DNA of 7,119 bases, taken from positions 1-7,119 of the forward strand of contig JASHWA010000172.1 in assembly GCA_030044325.1 (NCBI GenBank). The letters are read 5' to 3'. Origin of the DNA: Bryobacteraceae bacterium. Its GTDB lineage: Bacteria > Acidobacteriota > Terriglobia > Bryobacterales > Bryobacteraceae. The notes beneath the pieces were generated by a model. The model saw only the letters and a list, made by a program, of their open reading frames with translations, had not been told where the DNA came from and did no database searches. Positions within the stretch are counted from its first letter, which is position 1. Every line of letters begins with the position of its first letter. The translations under genes and the position numbers were made by a program. Shown piece after piece: positions 1 to 7,000 of this stretch.

Positions 1-548
1 CCGGAGACCGGCTTGCCGTTCTGCAAAACGTGTTTTTCGTCGAGATGCCAGCCGCGGGGCCGAACCAGCAGCACCGCGATTTTTGGGTTGAGCCGGTATT
101 GCTTGCCTTCGGGACTCGCAAATTCGATGCTGCGGCGCATGGCATCGCGAACGTTGATCTGGCCGTCGATGTTGTTCGACCAGGTGGGCGAATTGGCGTC
201 CTCGAAATCGGCCATGTAGACGTTGGCGCCGGAGTTGAGCGCGTTGATCACCATCTTGCGGTCCACGGGTCCGGTGATTTCGACGCGGCGGTCCTGAAGA
301 TCGGGCGGAATGGGCGCAACGGTCCACTCTTTTTCGCGAATCGATTTGGTTTCAGGAAGAAAATCGGGGAATTTTCCGGCGTCGATGTGGCGCTGGCGCT
401 CGATGCGGCGGGCGAGCAGTTGCTGGCGGCGAGGCTCGAATTCGGCGCACAGGCCTGCGAGAAAATCGAGCGCGTCTTTCGACAGAATTTCGGATTGCGC
501 CGCGCTCACCGGCGCGATGATTTCCAAAGTCGGCGCGAGGGTTGGCAT
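1..548 (-). CDS. aceB: malate synthase A, N-terminal part (3' end outside window)
   Basis: Condenses glyoxylate with acetyl-CoA to malate in the cytoplasm, the second step of the glyoxylate shunt. Only the first 182 codons are present; the family is about 530 residues long, so about two thirds is missing beyond base 1. The translated N-terminus follows E. coli AceB closely from about residue 20. Recognisable blocks are RRVEITGPVDRKMVINALN at 87-105, MADFEDANSPTW at 112-123, DGQINVRDA at 128-136 and RPRGWHLDEKH at 163-173. By recall of the E. coli enzyme, Arg165 in the last block is the catalytic arginine. The remaining active-site residues lie outside the window. The ATG at 548 is chosen because the homology reaches almost to it and a stop-rich gap follows upstream; no strong Shine-Dalgarno is visible. 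The gene diverges from the VOC gene with 35 bases between starts. No isocitrate lyase gene is in view. Confidence 0.95.
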   Translation of the reverse strand, partial: MPTLAPTLEIIAPVSAAQSEILSKDALDFLAGLCAEFEPRRQQLLARRIERQRHIDAGKFPDFLPETKSIREKEWTVAPIPPDLQDRRVEITGPVDRKMVINALNSGANVYMADFEDANSPTWSNNIDGQINVRDAMRRSIEFASPEGKQYRLNPKIAVLLVRPRGWHLDEKHVLQNGKPVS

Positions 549-583
549 ATTCAAAGTTTCCGCCTATCGAATAGCATAGTTAG

Positions 584-985
584 ATGGCGCAAGAAACGGA
601 AAACGGGCGAGGACGAGTGATCGGAATCGGGGGAATTTTCTTCAAATCCGCCGATCGGGCCGGGATGCAGGCGTGGTACGAAACAAATCTGGGAGTGGCG
701 GGCGGCGCTGACGGATTCGCATTCCATTGGCGTCTGCCTGACCAGCCGGAGCGGGAACAGGGGACGGTGTGGAGCATTTTCCCGCACGATACCCGTTACT
801 TCGATCCCAGCTCCGCTTCGTTCATGATCAACTACATTGTCGACGATATGGAGGCGATTCTCCAGAGGCTTGCTGGAAATGGTGTCAAAATCGACAAGCG
901 CGAGGATCACGAGTACGGCCGCTTCGCGTGGGTGTTCGATCCGGACGGGAACAAGATCGAGCTGTGGGAGCCGGCGGCGGCGTGA
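584..985 (+). CDS. VOC family protein (glyoxalase/bleomycin-resistance superfamily)
   Basis: A 133-residue single-domain protein of the vicinal-oxygen-chelate fold; the substrate is unknown. The opening GIGGIFFKSAD (14-24), then WYETNLG (31-37), MINYIVDDME (81-90) and the closing FDPDGNKIELWEP (118-130) form the two beta-alpha-beta-beta-beta modules of the fold. Glu126 sits where VOC enzymes usually keep their last metal ligand. The usual first-strand His is replaced by Gly/Ile near residues 17-18, so metal-dependent catalysis is uncertain. Start choice is open. The ATG at 584 has a poor ribosome site. An in-frame GTG at 617 is preceded by GAGGA (609-613) and would begin right at the conserved fold (VIGIGG), giving 122 residues. 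A weak promoter candidate is TTGGCA at 542-547, 17 bases, then TATCGA at 565-570, inside and beside the aceB start. It diverges from aceB and converges on the OFA transporter. Glyoxalase, dioxygenase or antibiotic-binding roles cannot be told apart here. Confidence 0.88.
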   Translation: MAQETENGRGRVIGIGGIFFKSADRAGMQAWYETNLGVAGGADGFAFHWRLPDQPEREQGTVWSIFPHDTRYFDPSSASFMINYIVDDMEAILQRLAGNGVKIDKREDHEYGRFAWVFDPDGNKIELWEPAAA

Positions 986-1009
986 TGTTGCGGAACGCTC
1001 AATCGGACG

Positions 1010-1090
1010 GGCGGAAGAAGGGGACAGTCCGCTGACGGTGTGGACGGGTGCGAGTTTGCCGGCGCCAGGGGACAGTCCCCTTCTTCCGCC
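1010..1090. repeat. imperfect inverted repeat (REPIN-like) between convergent genes
   Basis: Two 21-base arms, 1010-1030 and 1070-1090, are reverse complements except for one central base and are separated by 39 bases. Each arm carries the core GGGGACAGTCC next to an A/G-rich GGAAGAAG (or its complement). The right arm contains the 13-base palindrome GGGGACAGTCCCC at 1068-1080. The element starts 25 bases after the VOC stop and ends 2 bases before the transporter stop codon, so it fills the gap between converging genes. Two inverted copies of a short GC-rich palindrome around a spacer is the architecture of a REPIN or small MITE. The same fold could stop transcription from both sides, although no T-tract follows either arm. 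Presence elsewhere in the genome cannot be seen from one window. Confidence 0.75.
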
Positions 1091-1092
1091 AC

Positions 1093-2337
1093 TCAATCGG
1101 TGGCCGCCGCTGTCGCCGAGGTGGTGGCCGGCGCTCCCGCTTTGTGCGGCAGCGGCATGCGCCGCAACACGATCGCGAGCATGGACGAAACCAGCGCGAG
1201 CACGGCGCACCCGTAGAATCCGTAATCCCAGGAGCCGGTTTTCTCGAACAGCTTGGCCGCGAGCCCGCCGCCGACGATGGAGGCGACCCCTTTTGCCGCG
1301 TATAGAAAGCCGTAATTGGAGCTGGCGTTGCGCGAGCCGAAGTAATCCGCGCAGGCCGACGGGAACAGCGAATACACTTCGCCCCAGGTGAAGAAAACCA
1401 GCGCGATGGTCAGGATGAACAGCGCGGGGGAATGCTTGCCGATCACGACCACGCTCAACAGAATCAGCGATTGCAGAAAAAACGCGACCGACATGGTCTG
1501 CTCGCGGCCGATCAGGTCGGAAATCCATCCCCAGAAAATGCGCCCGCCTCCGTTGGCGAGCGGATTGAGAGTGAGGGAAAGCGTCAAGACGGCCGCGCCG
1601 AATTTCAGAGTGTCCGACATGGGCCCGACCTGCGCGGTGGCCATCAGGCCTCCGATGCCCATCATCACGGCCATGGCGAACATCATCCAGAAATGCGGAG
1701 TCGCGAGCATTTCGAAGGAGTTGAAATCTTCGTGATGGCGGCGGATTTTGACGTTGGCTCTGGCGGGCGCGGCAAGGGCGGCGGCGCGGGGAGGGTTTTG
1801 CAAAAACTGCGCGGCGATGATGATCAGCGTGCCCTGCGCGATTCCGGTATAAAGAAACGCGGCCTGATAGCCCTGCGCATGAAGAATCACCGACAACGGC
1901 TTGATGAACAGGGCAGCGCCCGAGCCGAATCCGGCGGCGATCAGGCCCGCGGCGAGCCCGCGTTTATCGGCGAACCACTTCAGCCCGATTCCGGTGGCGC
2001 CGCAGTACACCAGGGCGGCGCCGAATCCGGCGAGCGAGTAGAAAACGTAAACCTCCGGGAGCGACGCCGCGCGCCCGATGCCGGCCCAGCCCACCCCGCA
2101 TAGCACGCCGGCAATCGAGAGGAACGCGCGCGGACCCAGCCGGTCGATCAGCCAGCCGGAGCATGGCATGGCCCAGGTTTCAAAGGCGATGAACAGGGTG
2201 AATCCCCACTGAACGTCGCTCAGCTTCCAGTGCGTCGCCTGAATAATGGGCTTGACGAACAGCGTCCAGGCGTACTGCAGGTTCGCGATCATCATCATCG
2301 CGACCACGGCGGCGGTCAGGCGCATCCAGCGGCTCAA
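1093..2337 (-). CDS. OFA family MFS transporter (oxalate/formate antiporter-like)
   Basis: Inner-membrane major facilitator of the oxalate:formate antiporter (OxlT) family with about 12 membrane helices. Residue numbers here count from the ATG at 2433; subtract 32 for the preferred TTG start. The first helix begins near residue 39 with the family-typical MIANLQYAWTLFVKPI. A DRLGPR loop lies at 97-102 and a charged central loop at about 214-240. The segment GGGRIFWGWISDLIGRE (295-311) holds Arg298, and NYGFLYAAKG (373-382) holds Lys381. These match the positions of OxlT Arg272 and Lys355, which bind the dicarboxylate, so an anionic C2-type substrate is plausible. The frame is open up to an ATG at 2433, but that ATG lacks a Shine-Dalgarno and overlaps a TATAAT box. 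The TTG at 2337 has a perfect AAGGAG seven bases upstream and gives about 414 residues, close to OxlT. Formate, oxalate, pyruvate or another acid may be the real substrate. It converges on the VOC gene and diverges from the efflux operon. Confidence 0.9.
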   Translation of the reverse strand: MSRWMRLTAAVVAMMMIANLQYAWTLFVKPIIQATHWKLSDVQWGFTLFIAFETWAMPCSGWLIDRLGPRAFLSIAGVLCGVGWAGIGRAASLPEVYVFYSLAGFGAALVYCGATGIGLKWFADKRGLAAGLIAAGFGSGAALFIKPLSVILHAQGYQAAFLYTGIAQGTLIIIAAQFLQNPPRAAALAAPARANVKIRRHHEDFNSFEMLATPHFWMMFAMAVMMGIGGLMATAQVGPMSDTLKFGAAVLTLSLTLNPLANGGGRIFWGWISDLIGREQTMSVAFFLQSLILLSVVVIGKHSPALFILTIALVFFTWGEVYSLFPSACADYFGSRNASSNYGFLYAAKGVASIVGGGLAAKLFEKTGSWDYGFYGCAVLALVSSMLAIVLRRMPLPHKAGAPATTSATAAATD

Positions 2338-2344
2338 GTGAGAA

Positions 2345-2350
2345 CTCCTT
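2345..2350 (-). promoter_or_regulatory. Shine-Dalgarno AAGGAG for the TTG start at 2337
   Basis: On the minus strand, AAGGAG is followed by seven bases (TTCTCAC) and then TTG in frame with the OFA transporter. This is ideal spacing. The next ATG, four codons further on, would be 19 bases away and too far, while the ATG at 2433 has no comparable site. It is the main reason for calling the shorter transporter. Confidence 0.7.
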
Positions 2351-2431
2351 GCGAGATTTGATCCGGGAGACGCATCGAAGAGTACACCGTCGGGGTGTGC
2401 GGCGGCGGAATCTACGGTCTCCGCTTCGGTC

Positions 2432-2437
2432 ATTATA
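2432..2437 (-). promoter_or_regulatory. TATAAT -10 box for the OFA transporter
   Basis: A perfect TATAAT reads leftward and its last two bases are the first two of the ATG at 2433. Transcription would start near 2425, downstream of that ATG, leaving a leader of roughly 88 bases before the TTG at 2337. No good -35 hexamer is seen 16-18 bases upstream (GGCCAG/GCCAGT only), so the promoter may need an activator or another sigma factor. Confidence 0.5.
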
Positions 2438-2476
2438 TTGCGAAAACCGCGGGACTGGCCGGGTCGCTCACATGCG

Positions 2477-2504
2477 CCTTACGTTACACGAAACAAACGT
2501 TAGG
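2477..2504. promoter_or_regulatory. candidate operator: 9-base inverted repeat
   Basis: CCTTACGTT (2477-2485) and AACGTTAGG (2496-2504) are inverted copies with one mismatch, separated by 10 bases (ACACGAAACA). The size suits a dimeric regulator such as a TetR, MarR or LysR type. The site lies about 40 bases upstream of the transporter -10 box and about 150 bases upstream of the adaptor start, so it could serve either gene or both. No regulator gene is in the window, and a dyad of this quality can arise by chance. Confidence 0.35.
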
Positions 2505-2641
2505 AATTCGAATCCATGGAGGTAGAGGAGCGTTTGGGTAGTTGACCGCGCGGAAGCGTGAGGATGGCCTCCTGAGCGGATGGAGACCGGGAGGACGAAC
2601 GCGAGGTGCGCAGGAATCCGCTATTTGCCTGGCGCGACGGT

Positions 2642-2650
2642 GAGGTGATC
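2642..2650 (+). promoter_or_regulatory. extended Shine-Dalgarno for the RND adaptor
   Basis: GAGGTGATC matches nine bases of the complement of the 16S rRNA 3' tail and lies four bases before the ATG at 2655, with the GAGG core ten bases from the start. It is unusually long and fixes the adaptor start at 2655, so the proline-rich N-terminal tail is genuinely translated. Confidence 0.7.
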
Positions 2651-2654
2651 TTGG

Positions 2655-4034
2655 ATGCGTAGATTACACCAGCCGCTGCGTCATTATGGTCATCGGAAAA
2701 GAGACCGGGCCGACGTTCCGCCCGGAGGGGCCGGCCGGGATGCGGTATCGGAACCGGCAGGCAACCCGGCGCCGGCGCTGCCTCCGCCGGAATCGCCTGT
2801 TCAGACGCTGCCTGCTCCCGCTTCCGGAACGCAGCCGCCGCGCAACGAGCCGCCCCCAGACGAAGCGCCGCGTCATCGGCGCCACTGGCTGTGGATCACG
2901 GCCCTGGTTTTGATCATCATTGCGATCGCGGCGTACTTGTTTTTCGAGCGGTACAGAGCCAGCGCCGCGAATTCCGCGAAGATGCCCGCCGCACCCGTGG
3001 TTCCGGTGACCGTGGCGACGGCGACGCCCGGCAGCATCGGCGTGTATCTCGAAGCCATCGGGACGGTGACGCCGGTTTACACCGATTCGGTCACGGCGCA
3101 GCAGACCGGCGTGATCGTCGCGGTGAATTACAAAGAGGGGCAGGTGGTGCATAAGGGCGACCGGCTGATCGATCTCGACGATCGGCCATACCAGGCGCAA
3201 CTGGAACAGGCGCAGGGCGCGCTCGAGCGCGACCGCAATCTGCTGGCGCAGGCGCAAATGGACCTCAAGCGCTATCAGGACGCCTGGGCGCGCAACGGCA
3301 TCGCGCGCCAGCAGCTGGAAGATCAGGAAATGCTGGTCAAGCAGGACGAGGGCACGGTGAAAAACGACGAAGGCACGGTTCGCTACGACCAGGTGCAGAT
3401 CGAGTATTGCCACATCGCCGCGCCCATCGACGGGCGTGTGGGGCTGCGGCTGGTGGATCCCGGCAACCTGGTCACCGCGAATGCCACCACGGCGCTGCTG
3501 GTGATCACCCAGATCGAGCCGATCACCGTGGTCTTCACGCTTCCGGAAAACGATCTGGGGCAGGTGCTCGCGCCGATGCATGCGGGAAAGACGCTGCCGG
3601 TGGAAGCCTGGGACCGCCAGATGACGAGCAAGATCGCGACCGGAGCGCTCGAAACCGTGGACAACCAGATCGACACCACCACCGGCACGGTGAAGCTGCG
3701 CGCTGAATTCGCCAATGGCAACGAAAAGCTGTTTCCCAACGAGTTCGTCAACACGCGGCTGCTGGTGAAGACGCTGACGAACCAGGTTCTGGTTCCCAGC
3801 TCCGCGGTGCAGCACAACGGCGATCAATCGTTCGTATTCGTGATCCGGAACAATCAGGCGGCCATGGTGAACGTCAAGCCGGGAATTTCGGAGGGCAACA
3901 ACACGGCCGTTCAGGGAATCAAGGCGGGCGACGTGGTCGCCAACAGCAGCTTCGATAAGTTGCAGAACGGCTCGAAAATCAGCATCTCCACGGTAAAGCT
4001 GCCCGCCACCAGCGCGGAGAGCAGCGTGCCATGA
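2655..4034 (+). CDS. mdtA: RND efflux periplasmic adaptor subunit, MdtA-like
   Basis: Membrane-fusion protein that links an RND pump in the inner membrane to a TolC-type outer-membrane channel. The 459 residues divide as follows. Residues 1-77 are a basic, then proline-rich cytoplasmic tail (17 prolines by about residue 72). Residues 78-97 are one membrane anchor. The two lipoyl half-motifs are near 140-176 and 245-285, the latter with IAAPIDGRVGLRLVDPGN. Between them, about 178-245, is an alpha-hairpin with heptad-like Q/L/E-rich sequence. A beta-barrel follows, with VVFTLPENDLG (292-302), PVEAWDR (315-321) and DNQIDTTTGTVKLRA (336-350). The membrane-proximal domain is near 370-445. VFTLPE, VEAWDR and DNQID.TTGT are near-identical to E. 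coli MdtA as I recall it. MdtA is about 415 residues with almost no cytoplasmic tail, so the long N-terminus is the odd part. The stop overlaps the permease start by four bases (ATGA), implying translational coupling. No lipobox cysteine is seen, so anchoring is by the helix. Confidence 0.93.
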   Translation: MRRLHQPLRHYGHRKRDRADVPPGGAGRDAVSEPAGNPAPALPPPESPVQTLPAPASGTQPPRNEPPPDEAPRHRRHWLWITALVLIIIAIAAYLFFERYRASAANSAKMPAAPVVPVTVATATPGSIGVYLEAIGTVTPVYTDSVTAQQTGVIVAVNYKEGQVVHKGDRLIDLDDRPYQAQLEQAQGALERDRNLLAQAQMDLKRYQDAWARNGIARQQLEDQEMLVKQDEGTVKNDEGTVRYDQVQIEYCHIAAPIDGRVGLRLVDPGNLVTANATTALLVITQIEPITVVFTLPENDLGQVLAPMHAGKTLPVEAWDRQMTSKIATGALETVDNQIDTTTGTVKLRAEFANGNEKLFPNEFVNTRLLVKTLTNQVLVPSSAVQHNGDQSFVFVIRNNQAAMVNVKPGISEGNNTAVQGIKAGDVVANSSFDKLQNGSKISISTVKLPATSAESSVP

Positions 4035-7000
4035 GCCCGTCCCGCCCGTTCATTCTGCGCCCCGTCGCGACGTCGCTTCTGATGGCCGCGGTGCTGCTGG
4101 CGGGCGCGGTTTCCTTCACGCAACTGCCGGTTTCCGCGCTGCCCGAAGTCTCTTATCCCACCATCCAGGTGGTCACGCTGTATCCGGGCGCAAGTCCCGA
4201 CGTGGTCACCAGCACCATCACCGCCCCACTGGAGCGGCAGTTCGGGGAAATGCAGGGCTTGAGCCAGATGACGTCGACCAGCTCGGCCACCCTTTCGGTG
4301 ATCGTGCTGGAGTTCAATCTGACGCTGGATATTGATATCGGCGAGGAAGAGGTGCAATCGGCGATCAATTCGGCGCAAAGCTTTCTTCCCGCCGATCTGC
4401 CCACGCCGCCGATCTACCGCAAGGTCAACCCCGCCGACGCTCCCATTCTCACGCTCGCCGTGACGTCCGATTCGATTCCGCTGCCGCAGGTGGAAGACCT
4501 GGTGGACACGCGGCTTTCGCCCAAGCTTTCGCAGTTGAACGGAGTGGGGCTGGTGAGCATCAGCGGCGGGCAGAAGCCCGCTATCCGCATTCAGGTGAAT
4601 CCGCAGGCGCTCTCGGCTTACGGAATCAACATGGAGGACGTGCGCACGGCGCTCACCGAAGCGAGCGTCAACACGGCCAAGGGAAATTTCGACGGTGCGC
4701 GGCTCGATTATCAGATCGATTCGAACGACCAGATCACCAGCGCGGAAGGGTACAAAGACGTTCTGGTGGCGTATCGCAACAACGCGCCGGTGTTCCTGAG
4801 CGATGTCGCCACGGTGGTCAACGGCGTGGAAAATTCGATGCTCGCGGCGTGGATGAATCAAACCCCGGCGGTGATCGTCAACATCCAGCGGCAGCCCGGC
4901 GCCAACACCATCAGCGTGGTGGACAGCATCAAGTCGATTCTGCCGCAGCTCGAGGCGAATCTTCCCGCGGCGGTCAAAATCACGATTCTCACCGACCTGA
5001 CCACCAGCATCCGCTCCTCGGTCGCGGATGTCGAATTCGAGCTGGGTTTGACGGTCGTGCTGGTCGTGCTGGTGATCTTTGTGTTCCTGCGCAGCATTTA
5101 CGCCACCATCATTCCGAGCGTGGCCGTCCCGCTTTCGATCGTGGGCACCTTCGGCGTGATGTACCTGCTGGGCTACAGTCTGGACAATCTTTCGCTGATG
5201 GCGCTGACCATTTCGACCGGCTTCGTGGTGGATGACGCGATCGTGATGATCGAGAACATCTCGCGCTTCATCGAAGCGGGCGACCCACCCATGGAGGCCG
5301 CGCTCAAAGGCTCCGAGCAGATCGGTTTCACCATCGTATCGCTGACCGTCTCGCTGATTGCCGTGCTGATTCCGCTGCTGTTCATGAGCGACGTGGTGGG
5401 CCGGCTGTTTCGCGAATTCGCGGTGACGCTGGCCGTGACCATCGTCATCTCCGCGTTCGTCTCGCTGACGCTCACTCCCATGATGTGCTCGCGAATTCTG
5501 CGCCATCGCCCCCAGAGCCAGCAGTCGCGCTTTTATCGCGTCACCGAAAACGCTTTCCACGGCATGATCGGATTTTACGGGCGCACGCTGCGCTTCGTCT
5601 TGCGCCACCAGGCGGCGACGCTGCTGGTGGCCCTGGCGACGCTGGCGCTCACGGTGCTGTTGTATATCGCGATCCCCAAGGGATTTTTCCCGGTGCAGGA
5701 CACCGGGGTGATCCAGGGAATCTCGGTGGCGCCGCCGTCGGTTTCTTTCGCCGCCATGTCGGAAAAACAGCAGCAGCTCGCCAAAATCATTCTGCAGGAC
5801 CCCGCCATCGCGAGCCTGTCTTCCTTCATCGGCGCGGACGGAACCAACACCACGCTCAACAGCGGGCGCTTCTCCATCAATCTCAAGCCGCTCGACCAGC
5901 GGCACATCAGCGCGTCCGAGGTGATCCGGCGGCTGGCGAAAAATTTAGCGCCGGTTCAGGGAATCAAGCTGTACATGCAGCCGGTGCAGAACATCACCGT
6001 GGACGATCGCGTCAGCCGCTTAGAGTATCAATACACGCTCGAAGATCCGGACAGCACGGAATTGAACGATTGGGCGAACCGCTTCGTGGCGCAGTTGCAG
6101 AAACAGAAATCGCTCGAGGACGTCGCCACGGACCAGCAGCTGGGCGCGCGCGCGGTTTATCTCACCATCAATCGCGTGACCGCGTCGCGGCTGGGAATCG
6201 CGCCGTCGACCATCGACAACACGCTGTACGATGCGTACGGCCAGCGGCAGATCAGCACGCTCTACACGCAGCTCAATCAATATCACGTAGTGCTCGAGAC
6301 GCAGCCCGGATGGCGCCAGGATCCAACCAATCTGAAATCGCTGTATATCCAGGCGAGCGCATCCTCGGGAAGCTCGGGAGCCGGAGCGGCCACTACGTTT
6401 TCCTCTTCGGCATCGGCTTCGGCCGGCTCCAACGCGCTCACCACGTCGCCGCTGTACACGCCCTCGCCCGCGACGCTTTCTCCACCGCCCAACGCTCTGT
6501 CCCTGCCCGCGCAGCCGGCCGCCGCGAACTCCAACCTGACCACCGTCTCTTCGGCGCCGAACGCCGTTCCTCTGAACACCTTCACCCAGCTTGCGGACAC
6601 CACCGAAGCGCTGACGGTGAATCATCAGGGACAATTCCCTTCCGTCACCGTTTCCTTCAATCTGGCGTCCAGCGCCGCGCTCGGAACGGCAATCTCGCAA
6701 ATCAATTCCACCGCCAAAAACATACACTTTCCGGCGACGCTGCAAGCTTCCTTTCAAGGCACCGCCGCCTCGTTCGAAAATTCGCTCACCGACGAGCCGC
6801 TGCTGATTCTCGCCGCGCTGGTGACCGTGTACATCGTGCTGGGAGTGCTGTATGAGAGCTTCATTCATCCGGTCACCATCCTTTCGACGCTGCCATCGGC
6901 GGGCGTGGGAGCGCTGGTCGCGCTGATGCTGTTCGGGCAGGATCTGAGCATCGTGGCCATCATCGGCATCATCCTGCTGATCGGGATCGTCAAGAAGAAC

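Larger units (their letters stand above)
2338..2654. other. divergent intergenic control region
   Basis: This gap separates the transporter (leftward) from the efflux operon (rightward). In order it holds the transporter leader with its Shine-Dalgarno, the TATAAT box at 2432-2437, a 28-base dyad at 2477-2504, and a purine-rich stretch from about 2515 to 2650. The purine-rich stretch has repeated GGAG/GAGG words and a 7-base hairpin arm pair, AGCGGAT (2575-2581) with ATCCGCT (2616-2622). No convincing rightward -35/-10 pair was found. No tRNA or known riboswitch was recognised. Bases 2338-2433 are open in the transporter frame and would be coding if the ATG at 2433 is used. Confidence 0.6.

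Noticed and set aside
763..1044. The 11-base word GACGGTGTGGA at 763-773 and again at 1034-1044
   Set aside because: One copy is inside VOC coding sequence and the match does not extend, so it is likely coincidence.
551..1528. 325-codon minus-strand open frame
   Set aside because: It crosses the VOC gene, the inverted repeat and the transporter end in the wrong phase, and its product is Arg-rich and unrecognisable.
2516..2545. Nine-codon upstream open frame (MEVEERLGS) before the adaptor
   Set aside because: It is very short, has only a weak AGGA upstream and no attenuator-like structure or rare-codon run, so it could easily be chance.
2542..2570. TTGACC as a -35 element for the efflux operon
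   Set aside because: No -10-like hexamer appears 15-19 bases downstream; that stretch is GC-rich.
2664..3827. 387-codon minus-strand open frame
   Set aside because: It is antisense to the MdtA-like adaptor and its product shows no recognisable domain.
3911..5905. Very long (664-codon) open frame on the minus strand
   Set aside because: It lies antisense to the clearly conserved adaptor end and RND permease. Its product is a low-complexity His/Arg/Asp/Gln-rich sequence typical of the antisense of GC-rich coding DNA.
6625..6638. AGGGACAATTCCCT, resembling the GGGGACAGTCCCC repeat core
   Set aside because: It encodes the conserved HQGQFPS part of the permease, which matches HLDQFPV in E. coli MdtB, so it is coding sequence and not another repeat copy.
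5485..6855. 456-codon plus-strand open frame in another phase
   Set aside because: It overlaps the permease frame completely and encodes an Arg/Ala/His-rich sequence with no family pattern. The permease frame carries strong conservation on both sides.
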